A stretch of 12,048 nucleotides of DNA from Actinomycetes bacterium (lineage in GTDB: Bacteria > Actinomycetota > Actinomycetes > JAHEKZ01), in the NCBI GenBank assembly GCA_027117675.1, contig JAJAYM010000047.1:1-12048 (forward strand). Reading direction: 5' to 3'. Positions within the stretch are counted from its first letter, which is position 1. Each line of letters starts with the position of its first letter. The notes under the pieces were generated by a model. That model saw only the letters and a list, made by a program, of their open reading frames with translations. It had not been told where the DNA came from and made no database searches. This document shows positions 1 to 6,548 of this stretch, one piece after another. Both the position numbers and the translations under genes were made by a program.

Positions 1-285
1 GACCTTCCGATCGTCGGCGATGTGCGAGGCGATGGATACTTCTTCGGCATCGAGCTGGTCAAGGACAAGGCGACCAAGGAGACGTTCGACGACGACGAGT
101 CGGAGCGCCTGCTGCGCGGCTTCATGTCGAAGGCGCTCTTCGAGGCCGGGCTCTACTGCCGCGCCGACGACCGTGGCGACCCCGTCATCCAACTGGCGCC
201 GCCGCTGATCGTGGGGCAGACAGAGTTCGATCTGATCGAGTCGACGCTCCGCTCGGTTCTCAACGAGGCATGGTCGATCCTGTAG
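1..285 (+). CDS. Class III (omega) aminotransferase, C-terminal fragment
   Basis: This is the last 94 codons of a gene that begins outside the window; the frame is open from base 1 to a TAG at 283-285. The opening VGDVRGDGYFFGIELVKDK is the conserved start of the C-terminal small domain of PLP-dependent class III aminotransferases (fold type I). Family members carry the same G-x-G-x-(F/Y)-x-(G/A)-(I/L)-E-L stretch, followed by a block like QLAPPLIVGQTEFDLI near the end. The PLP lysine would lie upstream, so the substrate cannot be read here. Class III enzymes include omega-amino acid:pyruvate, 4-aminobutyrate and 5-aminovalerate transaminases. The gene points towards the oxidase-like gene at 375 but is separated from it by a hairpin. 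The family call is firm; the substrate is unknown. Confidence 0.88.
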   Translation, partial: DLPIVGDVRGDGYFFGIELVKDKATKETFDDDESERLLRGFMSKALFEAGLYCRADDRGDPVIQLAPPLIVGQTEFDLIESTLRSVLNEAWSIL

Positions 286-302
286 GACCCACTGCTTAAT
301 CG

Positions 303-338
303 GAAGGGGTCTGCTGCCGGCCGGCGGGGGACCCCTTC
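303..338. terminator. Hairpin after the aminotransferase gene
   Basis: A perfect 9-bp stem is formed by GAAGGGGTC (303-311) and GACCCCTTC (330-338). The 18-nt GC-rich loop contains a self-complementary GCCGGCCGGC. It starts 18 nt after the aminotransferase stop and ends about 36 nt before the next start. No T-run follows, so intrinsic termination in the E. coli sense is not shown. GC-rich hairpins without a U-tract are common at actinobacterial gene ends, so a terminator or 3'-end stabilising role is the best guess. Confidence 0.5.
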
Positions 339-365
339 GCACAGCCACAGACTCTGGACCTACCC

Positions 366-410
366 GAGGACACCATGACCGAGGACACCATGACCGAGGA
401 CACCATGACC
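366..410 (+). repeat. Three perfect 15-bp tandem repeats carrying RBS and start codon
   Basis: The unit GAGGACACCATGACC occurs three times without a mismatch (366-380, 381-395, 396-410). Each copy holds a purine-rich GAGG, a 5-nt spacer and an ATG (375, 390, 405), and 15 is a multiple of three. The protein can therefore begin at any of three in-frame starts, giving N-termini of one, two or three MTEDT/MTE units. Slippage expansion of a translation-initiation unit is the simplest origin. Confidence 0.9.
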
Positions 411-1088
411 GAGACCGCACTCCCCTCCCCTGGCGCCACCGAACGGACCACTGTTCGGCGCATCCCCGAGAAGGCCGTCAACGACCGGTCAACCGGCTAC
501 GCGATCTTGGATGCAGGGTTCGTCGCCCACGTCTCGGTTGTCGACGACACCGGGCAGCCCTATGTCGTGCCAGTCGGGTACGCGCGCGACGGAGATCGCG
601 TGCTCTTCCACGGCTCGACCGGAAGCCGGCTCTTCCGGGGCCTCGCCGAAGGTCAACCGATGTGCCTGACGGTCACCCTGCTCGACGGCATGGTCTTGGC
701 GCGATCGACCTTCGAGTCGTCGATGAACTATCGCGGCGTCATGGTGCTCGGATCCGCCATGGTGCTCGAAGGTGACGACAAGGACACCGCACTCGAGGTC
801 ATCACCGAGCACCTGCTCCCGGGACGCTGGAGCGAGGCGCGTCACCCGAACAAGAAGGAACTCGCCGCGACCCTCGTTCTAGCCCTTGACCTCACCGAGC
901 TGTCGGTGAAGCTCTCCGAGGGTCCGCCTGAGGACGAGGAACAAGACGACATCGCCCGTCCGATCTGGGCCGGAGTCGTCCCCCTCGTTGAGACCTTCGG
1001 TGCGCCGGTCTCGGCCCCCGACCTCGTCGAGCAATACCCCGTTCCCGAGTACGTGTTGTCGTGGCGGCGCCCCGACCCGGGAAGGTGA
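375..1088 (+). CDS. Pyridoxamine 5'-phosphate oxidase-superfamily (flavin split-barrel) protein
   Basis: The 237-residue product resembles flavin-nucleotide-binding proteins of the FMN split-barrel fold (Pyridox_ox_2-like group). Visible hallmarks are an early strand block around residues 42-70 (GYAILDAGFVAHVSVV, then QPYVVPVGYARDGD), the turn VLFHGSTGSRLFRGL at 77-90, and the strand/turn ARSTFESSMNYRGVMVLGSA at 109-128, which in this family lies near the flavin phosphate. No signal peptide or membrane segment is seen, so it should be cytosolic. The substrate is unknown; such proteins include F420- or FMN-dependent reductases and nitroimidazole-resistance-like proteins. The start is ambiguous: ATG 375, 390 and 405 each have a GAGG five bases upstream because of the tandem repeat. 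Residues 1-25 are low in conserved character, so any start yields the full domain. The gene converges on the SIS gene at 1201. Confidence 0.82.
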   Translation: MTEDTMTEDTMTETALPSPGATERTTVRRIPEKAVNDRSTGYAILDAGFVAHVSVVDDTGQPYVVPVGYARDGDRVLFHGSTGSRLFRGLAEGQPMCLTVTLLDGMVLARSTFESSMNYRGVMVLGSAMVLEGDDKDTALEVITEHLLPGRWSEARHPNKKELAATLVLALDLTELSVKLSEGPPEDEEQDDIARPIWAGVVPLVETFGAPVSAPDLVEQYPVPEYVLSWRRPDPGR

Positions 1089-1116
1089 TTTCCTACCCCA
1101 ACGTGGCGGTAGTTGG

Positions 1117-1146
1117 GCGGAGGTCGCGTTCGAACGCCACCTCCGC
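1117..1146. terminator. 30-bp near-perfect palindrome between convergent genes (first of two)
   Basis: Bases 1117-1124 (GCGGAGGT) pair with 1139-1146 (ACCTCCGC), and 1126-1130 (GCGTT) pair with 1133-1137 (AACGC). The single mismatch is C1125/C1138. The structure begins 28 bp after the oxidase-like gene's stop and would fold as a long GC-rich hairpin in transcripts from either strand. There is no T-tract on either side. Its position between convergent stops fits a bidirectional terminator or transcript-end stem-loop. Confidence 0.6.
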
Positions 1147-1147
1147 G

Positions 1148-1176
1148 CACGATGACCAGGTCACCTGATCATCGTG
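1148..1176. terminator. 29-bp near-perfect palindrome adjoining the first (second of two)
   Basis: Bases 1148-1161 pair with 1163-1176 around a central C1162, with one mismatch (C1156/A1168). It begins one base after the palindrome at 1117-1146 and ends 24 bp before the stop codon of the opposing SIS gene. As RNA it would form a second, more AT-containing stem with a very small loop. The tight symmetry also resembles a protein-binding site. A role in ending the three-gene minus-strand operon is the plainest reading. Confidence 0.5.
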
Positions 1177-1200
1177 GTCGGGTGGGTCGGTGGTCGGCCG

Positions 1201-2160
1201 CTAGGCCTGCGCCTGCCACAGATCAGCTGCGACGAGCTCGGCGATCACCAGCTCAGTCAGAAGGCGGACGTCTTCGTCATCGTCATGGCGATAGCGAACA
1301 ACATGGTCGACCCCGTCAACCGGCGCTCCCGCAGCCACGACGGTCGAACCTCGTTCACGTGTCCAACGCAGCAGCTCATCCTCGTAGCGGCTCCCCGGTA
1401 GCAGCAGCATCCGGTAGTCGTGCGTTCTGGTGAGGTAGACGTCAACATGGCTCCACTCTCCCGCCTCCGACGCTAGTGCAGCGAGTCGCGGCCCTTCGCG
1501 CAGCATGAGCGCTGACTGCTGGGCGTTGCCGAGCCTGCGGAAGGGAGCCACGACAGCCGTGACGTCACCGCCCGCCAGACGCTCAACCGTGTCTGGTAGC
1601 CAACCGACTTGATGGTCAATGAGGTCTTGCGTCGCGTCGACCGTGCGACCAAGGATGGACCGCAGATCACGCTCGACACCAGTGAACTTGGCTTCCAACG
1701 CCAGCAGCAGCACCTGGGTGTTGGTATACGAGCGGCAAGAGACCCCGCCCAGCTCCACACCTGCATGCATGAGCACTGTGGTATCCGCAGACTCAGTGAG
1801 AGGTGACCCTTCGGTGTTCGTGACGACGAAGACCGGCGACTGTCCTGCATACTGGCTCACCGCGTCCTGGGTCTCCCTCGATGCCCCGGACGCTGAGATG
1901 GCGACGACGAGCTGTTCAGTATCAGGTGGCGGTAGCAGCTCAGAGGAGGCAAGCTCGGCCACCGCGTCGACCCCATGGGCCCGAAGCCGAGCAGCGGCGA
2001 CGCCGGCCGCGAACATCGACGATCCCATCCCCAACAGGAGGATCTGTCCGATGTCGTCTGGGACGTTCGACCAAGGATCATCGGTGACCAGAACCCGTTG
2101 TAGGTCGCGCAGCACGGATGGTCGCTGCAAAATATCAGCTGCAAACAGTTGAGGGTCCAC
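1201..2160 (-). CDS. Double-SIS sugar-phosphate isomerase, GlmS isomerase-domain-like
   Basis: A 319-residue protein corresponding to the isomerase half of glucosamine-6-phosphate synthase without the glutaminase half. The first SIS domain shows LLLGMGSSMFAA (residues 41-52, equivalent to GlmS GCGTSYHA) and the phosphate-binding ISASGASRET (88-97, GlmS ISQSGETADT). The second shows VVAPFRRLGNAQQSALMLRE (203-222) and SEAGEWSHVDVY (231-242), where E235 matches the catalytic-region GELKH of GlmS. The GlmS C-terminal loop with its lysine is not recognisable. Members of this group include AgaS/FrlB-type deaminases or isomerases of amino-sugar phosphates. Translation starts at GTG 2160 with AGGAGA about six bases upstream, 15 bp after the kinase stop, so it is the last gene of the operon. 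Substrate is inferred, not shown; GlcN-6-P is the leading candidate given the kinase. Confidence 0.85.
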   Translation of the reverse strand: MDPQLFAADILQRPSVLRDLQRVLVTDDPWSNVPDDIGQILLLGMGSSMFAAGVAAARLRAHGVDAVAELASSELLPPPDTEQLVVAISASGASRETQDAVSQYAGQSPVFVVTNTEGSPLTESADTTVLMHAGVELGGVSCRSYTNTQVLLLALEAKFTGVERDLRSILGRTVDATQDLIDHQVGWLPDTVERLAGGDVTAVVAPFRRLGNAQQSALMLREGPRLAALASEAGEWSHVDVYLTRTHDYRMLLLPGSRYEDELLRWTRERGSTVVAAGAPVDGVDHVVRYRHDDDEDVRLLTELVIAELVAADLWQAQA

Positions 2161-2175
2161 GGTTCTCCTGAGTGG

Positions 2176-3519
2176 TCACGCCCGGGAAAAGAGCGCCTGC
2201 ATTGCCTGGTCGGGCACGTAGCGCCAGCTCGGCAGGTGCCGCACAGCGTAGAGGAACTCTCGGCACTCTTGCTCGACCTGAAAGGGTCGGAGGAGCCGAT
2301 CATCGAGAAGATGTGAGCTGCCGCGATCAGCGAGCCTGACCCGGTAAGAGTCAAGGAAGCGAGACTGCGCCTCCCCGATCCACTGATCGACCAGACCCCC
2401 GTCTGCTCCACCGACTCTGCGCAGAACGACGCGCCCCACATGGTCGATCGACTGCAACAGTCCCGCCACATCGCGGGCTGCCGGTTGCAAGGCAAGCCGC
2501 TGAGCCACCGGCAGGACCAGGTTACCGTCAAAGTCGCCAACCGCGTACCCGCCGGCCCACCGGAGCACTTGGCCGATATGCAGGTCGCCGTGAACGGGGA
2601 TGGCCGTCGTCGTGGAGACGTCGCCCATCGCGTCGATCGCTGCTCCGATCGGCCGGCTGAGATCCACCAGCCGATCACCCTCGCGAGCATCGACTGATGC
2701 GATTGCGTCGTCGAGCGCGAGGTGGGCCAGTCGGCACCACGTCGCGACCTCGTCGGCTCCTACCATCTGCGCGGGTGACGCCATCACCTCCGTCGGTGTC
2801 GCCAAGGACGCATGCAGGTCGGCGACAACGGTGCCGACCTGACCAAACGCCTCGACCGACCCCGCCAAAGTGCCGCCTCGTGCAGCGAAGTCGCCGGCAT
2901 CGAGCACCGCCCAGGTCCATCCGTCACTGGCGCCGGGGAGGTACTGCGCTACCGAGGCGACAAGCACCGCCCGCTGGCCGTCTTCCCAGGTCAAGAATCC
3001 CCAGGGCCGCGGCATCTCGGTGAAGCCAGCCAGGCTCAGGTGCGCGATCAGCTCGGGGGCGGGCGTTGGCTCAGCGTGCACCGCCCACTTCACCACCGCC
3101 GCGTCGCCAACCACGACGGACTCGTGGGTCTGGTCAACGTCCATCGCTCGCTCGCCAGCTGCGGGCGTGACCATCGTGCCAGCGAGGTGAGTCAATGAGG
3201 AGAGCGCGAAACCGCCAACTCCCAGCTGATCATGCTCCAGCAGCAGTCGCGCCAACGATGCCGCAGCTCCGTCTCCTGGCGTCGCCCGCACCAACGACGT
3301 GTCAGCTATGCAGAAGGGGGCTGCCACGAGACGGCCGGCACGATCACTGAAAACGCCCACCCTGCACTCGGCAGACAGCCGCATGGCTTCTAGCAGCGAG
3401 AGATCGCTGGGGACCTGCGAGCCGTCGACGCGACGAGGCGCCGGAAGTAGTTGGCTCGGATCGGTCGCGTCAGCGAGAGCGGCCAACGTCTGCGAGCTCA
3501 GCGAGTCAGGTTCGGGCAC
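2176..3519 (-). CDS. Maltokinase-like sugar kinase, possible glucosamine kinase
   Basis: A 447-residue aminoglycoside-phosphotransferase-fold kinase with an N-terminal cap region (about residues 20-130), as in maltokinases. Visible kinase elements are the ATP-binding lysine K144 in AAVVKWAVHAEPTPAPE with E156 as its likely partner, the catalytic loop VHGDLHIGQVL (309-319), the metal site VGDFDGN (327-333) and the trailing AARDVAGLLQSIDH (347-360), typical of Mak proteins. Maltokinases usually have DFEGEP at the metal site; the DFDGN variant here recalls the actinobacterial glucosamine kinases described in the same fold group (from memory). It starts at GTG 3519 inside the glycosyltransferase gene (22-bp overlap) without a strong Shine-Dalgarno, suggesting translational coupling, and precedes the SIS gene by 15 bp. 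No GlgE/TreS partner is present, which argues against a maltose-1-phosphate role. Kinase call strong; substrate uncertain. Confidence 0.85.
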   Translation of the reverse strand: MPEPDSLSSQTLAALADATDPSQLLPAPRRVDGSQVPSDLSLLEAMRLSAECRVGVFSDRAGRLVAAPFCIADTSLVRATPGDGAAASLARLLLEHDQLGVGGFALSSLTHLAGTMVTPAAGERAMDVDQTHESVVVGDAAVVKWAVHAEPTPAPELIAHLSLAGFTEMPRPWGFLTWEDGQRAVLVASVAQYLPGASDGWTWAVLDAGDFAARGGTLAGSVEAFGQVGTVVADLHASLATPTEVMASPAQMVGADEVATWCRLAHLALDDAIASVDAREGDRLVDLSRPIGAAIDAMGDVSTTTAIPVHGDLHIGQVLRWAGGYAVGDFDGNLVLPVAQRLALQPAARDVAGLLQSIDHVGRVVLRRVGGADGGLVDQWIGEAQSRFLDSYRVRLADRGSSHLLDDRLLRPFQVEQECREFLYAVRHLPSWRYVPDQAMQALFSRA

Positions 3520-4817
3520 GATGGCCGCGCCACCTGCTCGATGACGTCAGCTGCGCGCTCCTTGCCTCGACGCCCCCGGATCGCGGCACCCATTGCATTC
3601 ATCTGCGAACTTAGCTCGCGGTCGGCCAGCAGACCCTCGATGGCTCCTAACATCTCGTCATCGGTGAACGAATAGGTGCGCAGCCGGCGCCCGAAGCCGA
3701 GCTCGTCCATCCGTTGCGCGTTGTCGTACTGGTCCCAAAAGAGCGGGAGCAGCACCATCGGCTTGCCGAAGTGCAGCGCCTCAGTCGTCGTGTTGTTCCC
3801 GCCATGAGTGATCACCAGGTCGACCTGTGGCATCAGCGATGTCTGCGGAAGAAACTCAAGCCCCCACATGTTGTCCGCCAACGCGTACTCGGCGTGCTGG
3901 GGTCCCTTGCTCACGATGAATCGGTGCGGCGTGCGACCCAGGACGTCCACGAGCCTCTTCATCAGGTCGACGTCGGCGCTGCCCAGCGCCCCGAGCGACA
4001 GGTAGATCAAGGCTGACCCCTCGGGCCGATTGGCCACGGCGTCCGGCAGCTCAAAAGGCTCGTCGGTGGAGCGGACGCTGGAGTCGAGCCGGTGCCAGGT
4101 CTCGTCGAGTGGCCGTCGGTCGGTGTAGTCGGCCTCCTCCGGATAGACGTAGAGGTTGGCGTTCTTGGACACCGGCATGAAATCGAGGTCCGGCAGCGGC
4201 TCGGCACCGCACGAGACGACGAAGTCGTTGAAGTCGGTCCACATCGCACGGTGGGTGCGCTCGTACTCGTCGCGGAAGGCGGACCACGCGCTGTCGTCGC
4301 CGGCCGGCAGGCCAGAGAACGCTGGCGCAACCCCTGCACCCTTCACCTCGAGGGGGTTGCAGCTGACGATACGTACGAAGGGTGCGTCGGCGGTCAACAG
4401 CGCAGGGAAGATGACGACGTTGTCTTCGACGACGACGTCTGGCTGCTGCCGCGCCACGATCTCGCGCAACTGTGGCTCGCAGTACTTCGCGCCGTCGATC
4501 AGCGCTTGGTATGTCGGCGCGATGAAGGTTTCTAGTTGGTCGATGGTCGGCTTACGGAACTCCGGCGACGTCTCGCGGATGAACTCCTTCCAAAAGGCGC
4601 CAGGGTCAGCATCGTCAGCACCGTCTGGGGTGGGTGCGAGGTCAACCAGGTCCTCGACCAAACCCAAAGGTTCCAGCTTCCCCTTCCAACTCGCTTCGGC
4701 AGCAAAGACCACCCGATGGCCCCGCTCCAGCAGCACCCTCCCGATGCCCATGCAGTTCCCGGTCGGCCCATAGGCGGACTCGGGGAGGAAAAGGACGGTC
4801 AGCTGTCGAACGTTCAT
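3498..4817 (-). CDS. GT1-family (UGT/MGT-type) glycosyltransferase
   Basis: A 439-residue GT-B glycosyltransferase. The C-terminal donor domain is clear: QVDLVITHGGNNTTTEALHF (331-350) carries the diphosphate-binding H338-G-G and ribose-binding E346, and PLFWDQYDNAQRM (358-370) carries the D362/Q363 pair that contacts the sugar. The acceptor domain begins LTVLFLPESAYGPTGNCMGI (6-25); here the usual GH-x-x-P loop with catalytic His is replaced by GPTGN. The start is ATG 4817, preceded by GAGGAG at a good distance. The open frame runs on to 5057, but the extra residues are arginine-rich and unlike the family, so that extension is rejected. It heads the minus-strand operon with the kinase and SIS protein, and its 3' end overlaps the kinase start. 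Acceptor and donor are unknown; a hydrophobic small-molecule or lipid acceptor is typical for GT1. Confidence 0.87.
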   Translation of the reverse strand: MNVRQLTVLFLPESAYGPTGNCMGIGRVLLERGHRVVFAAEASWKGKLEPLGLVEDLVDLAPTPDGADDADPGAFWKEFIRETSPEFRKPTIDQLETFIAPTYQALIDGAKYCEPQLREIVARQQPDVVVEDNVVIFPALLTADAPFVRIVSCNPLEVKGAGVAPAFSGLPAGDDSAWSAFRDEYERTHRAMWTDFNDFVVSCGAEPLPDLDFMPVSKNANLYVYPEEADYTDRRPLDETWHRLDSSVRSTDEPFELPDAVANRPEGSALIYLSLGALGSADVDLMKRLVDVLGRTPHRFIVSKGPQHAEYALADNMWGLEFLPQTSLMPQVDLVITHGGNNTTTEALHFGKPMVLLPLFWDQYDNAQRMDELGFGRRLRTYSFTDDEMLGAIEGLLADRELSSQMNAMGAAIRGRRGKERAADVIEQVARPSCPNLTR

Positions 4818-4835
4818 CACATCTCCTCGGCGATG

Positions 4836-4857
4836 GCGGGGAATCTCGTTACCCCGC
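4836..4857. other. Hairpin in the leader of the glycosyltransferase operon
   Basis: GCGGGG (4836-4841) and CCCCGC (4852-4857) form a perfect six-pair GC stem with a 10-nt loop. It lies about 19 nt upstream of the glycosyltransferase ATG and just outside its Shine-Dalgarno (AGGAG at roughly 4823-4827). If transcribed it would be a leader stem-loop; it does not cover the RBS. Function unknown. Confidence 0.35.
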
Positions 4858-4927
4858 GGCATCATGACACCCACCGTCGGACCAGTACCTCCGAACGCGC
4901 CAGCCGCGAGGGTCCATGATGGAGTAC

Positions 4928-4938
4928 TGACGTCGTCA
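4928..4938. promoter_or_regulatory. TGACG-T-CGTCA palindrome in the divergent promoter region
   Basis: A perfect 11-bp inverted repeat (TGACG, central T, CGTCA) sits 22 bp upstream of the cupin start, in the 143-bp gap shared with the divergent glycosyltransferase operon. On the minus strand it contains TTGACG (4939-4934), a plausible −35 for the operon, although no convincing −10 follows at the right spacing. It could be an operator controlling both directions, but only its symmetry and place support this. Confidence 0.35.
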
Positions 4939-4960
4939 AGCGCCCTGGAAGGACTCAACC

Positions 4961-5314
4961 GTGACAACGCCGATCCTCGTTGCCAACGCCTACGCAGAGC
5001 TGTCTGCCGACCTCGAAGACTGGGGCCCGCGCGCCGGGGCCGACCGAGGGACACCACAGATGAGCGGCCGAATCTTCTACGAGGGGGGCGGCGTCCAGAT
5101 CGGCGTCTGGGAGTGCACCCCAGGCGGTTGGACGATTACGGACCGGCCGGATCACGAGACCGTCCAGATTCTCTCCGGTCGGGCCCGACTGACCAACGCC
5201 GACGAGACCTCGGTCGAACTCTCGGCCGGAGACGTCCTCACCCTCCCTCGGGGATGGTCAGGGCGTTGGGACATTCTCGAGACCGTGCGCAAGCTCTATT
5301 TCATCGCCGGTTAG
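4961..5314 (+). CDS. Small cupin-domain protein (DUF861/cupin_3 type)
   Basis: A 117-residue single-domain cupin. The stretch ETVQILSGRARLTNADETSVELSAGDVLTLPRGWSGRWDILETVRKLYFI (66-115) has the order of the cupin_3/DUF861 family: the E-x(6)-G turn, the AGD-x(3)-(L/F)-P-x-G second motif, and the closing W-x-(I/V)-x-E-x-V-R-K-x-Y signature. In the first motif the usual metal-binding histidines are largely missing (H65 precedes the glutamate), so metal binding is doubtful. Start is GTG 4961 with a strong GGAAGGA at 4947-4953. It diverges from the glycosyltransferase operon and lies 60 bp upstream of glutaryl-CoA dehydrogenase, which has its own promoter, so it may belong to neither. Family members include ureidoglycine aminohydrolase-like enzymes; the role here is unknown. 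Confidence 0.83.
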   Translation: MTTPILVANAYAELSADLEDWGPRAGADRGTPQMSGRIFYEGGGVQIGVWECTPGGWTITDRPDHETVQILSGRARLTNADETSVELSAGDVLTLPRGWSGRWDILETVRKLYFIAG

Positions 5315-5337
5315 GACGCCGATCCTGGCGGTGGTAT

Positions 5338-5349
5338 ATTGGATCCAAT
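5338..5349. promoter_or_regulatory. Predicted GntR operator overlapping the glutaryl-CoA dehydrogenase promoter
   Basis: ATTGGATCCAAT is a perfect 12-bp palindrome 25 bp upstream of the dehydrogenase ATG. It overlaps TATATT at 5335-5340, a good −10 box, with a weak −35 (TTAGGA, 5311-5316). A bound repressor would block polymerase. Eleven of its 12 bases recur upstream of the CoA-transferase gene (8619-8630), and FCD-type GntR regulators commonly bind ATTGTATACAAT-like palindromes. The linked GntR gene at 6799-7461 is the obvious candidate. Confidence 0.68.
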
Positions 5350-5374
5350 CTTTGGTCGTCCACCGGGAGCCCCC

Positions 5375-6541
5375 ATGCCTGTCCGTCCGCTCGACCTGAT
5401 CGCCACCGACACGCTCCTTGATGACGAGGAGCGCGCCGTCCGCGACACCGTTCGCCAGTTCGGCGACGACCGACTGCGTCCGCACATCGCCGAATGGTTC
5501 GAGGCAGGAACCATCCCGGCCCGTGAGCTCGCCAGCGAGCTGGGCGGGCTCGGCGTGCTCGGCATGCACTTAGAAGGGTACGGGTGCGCGGGTACCAGCG
5601 CCGTCGCCTATGGATTGGCGTGCATGGAGCTGGAAGCAGTGGACTCGGGCATCCGCTCGCTGGTGAGCGTGCAGGGCTCGTTGGCCATGTTTGCGCTGTG
5701 GAAGTGGGGATCTGATGCGCAGAAGCAGGAGTGGCTCCCCGAGATGGCCGCCGGCACGAAGATCGGTTGCTTCGGGCTCACCGAAGCCGACTTCGGGTCA
5801 AATCCGTCCGGGATGCGCACCTCCGCCAAACGGGATGGCACCGACTGGGTGCTCAACGGCACCAAGATGTGGATCACCAACGGAGCGGTAGCCGACGTCG
5901 CAGTCGTCTGGGCTCAGACCGAAGACGGCATCCGCGGTTTCGTGGTCCCGACGGACACCCCTGGATTCAGCGCACCACTGATCCAGAGCAAACTCAGCTT
6001 GCGCGCCTCGATCACGAGCGAGCTGGTCTTCGAGGACATCCGCCTGCCGGAGTCGGCGGTGTTCCCGGACGTGACAGGGCTCAAGGGCCCGTTGTCGTGC
6101 CTGTCCGAAGCCCGCTTCGGGATCGTTTTCGGCGTGGTGGGTGCGGCCAGGGACTGCCTGGAGACCGCCATCGATTACGCCATCGGCCGCGAGCAGTTCG
6201 ACAAGCCGATCGCCGGGTTCCAACTGACTCAGAAGAAGTTCGCCGACATGACGGTCGAACTCGACAAGGCGTTCCTGCTCGCGCTGCATCTAGGGCGCCT
6301 CAAGGACGCTGGCGCAATCCGTCCCGAGATGATCTCGGTCGGCAAGCTCAACAACGTGCGCGAGGCGATGACCATTGCCCGCGAGTCGCGGACCATCCTC
6401 GGCGCCAGCGGCGTCACGCTGGAGTATCCAGTGCTGCGGCCCGCGAACAACCTCGAGTCAGTGCTCACCTACGAGGGCACCGAGGAGATTCACACCCTGG
6501 TCGTCGGCGAGGCCGTCACGGGGATCGCCGCCTACCGCTAA
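5375..6541 (+). CDS. gcdH: Glutaryl-CoA dehydrogenase
   Basis: A 388-residue FAD-dependent acyl-CoA dehydrogenase that oxidises and decarboxylates glutaryl-CoA to crotonyl-CoA and CO2, passing electrons to ETF. The GCDH-specific signature is present throughout: GIRSLVSVQGSLAM (92-105, with R94 matching the glutarate-carboxylate-binding arginine of human GCDH), GCFGLTEADFGSNPSGM (131-147), WITNG (166-170), FSAPLIQSKLSLRAS (198-212), ARFGIVFGVVGAA (246-258) and LTYEGTEEIHTL (364-375), where E367 is the catalytic base. ATG 5375 has GGGAG five bases upstream. A TTG at 5339 would add 12 residues, but it lies inside the operator/−10 region and is rejected. The gene runs towards the GntR/CoA-transferase pair, which supplies the activating enzyme. 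Likely regulated through the palindrome at 5338-5349. Confidence 0.95.
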   Translation: MPVRPLDLIATDTLLDDEERAVRDTVRQFGDDRLRPHIAEWFEAGTIPARELASELGGLGVLGMHLEGYGCAGTSAVAYGLACMELEAVDSGIRSLVSVQGSLAMFALWKWGSDAQKQEWLPEMAAGTKIGCFGLTEADFGSNPSGMRTSAKRDGTDWVLNGTKMWITNGAVADVAVVWAQTEDGIRGFVVPTDTPGFSAPLIQSKLSLRASITSELVFEDIRLPESAVFPDVTGLKGPLSCLSEARFGIVFGVVGAARDCLETAIDYAIGREQFDKPIAGFQLTQKKFADMTVELDKAFLLALHLGRLKDAGAIRPEMISVGKLNNVREAMTIARESRTILGASGVTLEYPVLRPANNLESVLTYEGTEEIHTLVVGEAVTGIAAYR

Positions 6542-6548
6542 GCGGTGA

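Noticed and set aside
296..481. Minus-strand frame with a repeated MVSSV peptide
   Set aside because: The peptide repeat is only the antisense translation of the 15-bp RBS/ATG repeat at 366-410; no RBS or homology.
1174..1199. G-rich run that might form a G-quadruplex
   Set aside because: Mostly GG doublets with irregular spacing in a GC-rich genome; not enough to call.
1857..2690. 277-codon minus-strand frame across the kinase/SIS junction
   Set aside because: Same-strand out-of-frame shadow of the kinase and SIS genes; low-complexity Ser/Arg/Cys-rich composition and no domain.
4818..5057. N-terminal extension of the glycosyltransferase frame up to 5057
   Set aside because: The extra 80 residues are arginine-rich, lack GT1 similarity and run antisense through the cupin start and promoter region; ATG 4817 has a strong RBS and starts at the family's first β-strand.
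5339..5374. TTG start for glutaryl-CoA dehydrogenase at 5339
   Set aside because: It lies inside the predicted operator and −10 box and has no RBS; ATG 5375 has GGGAG at five bases.
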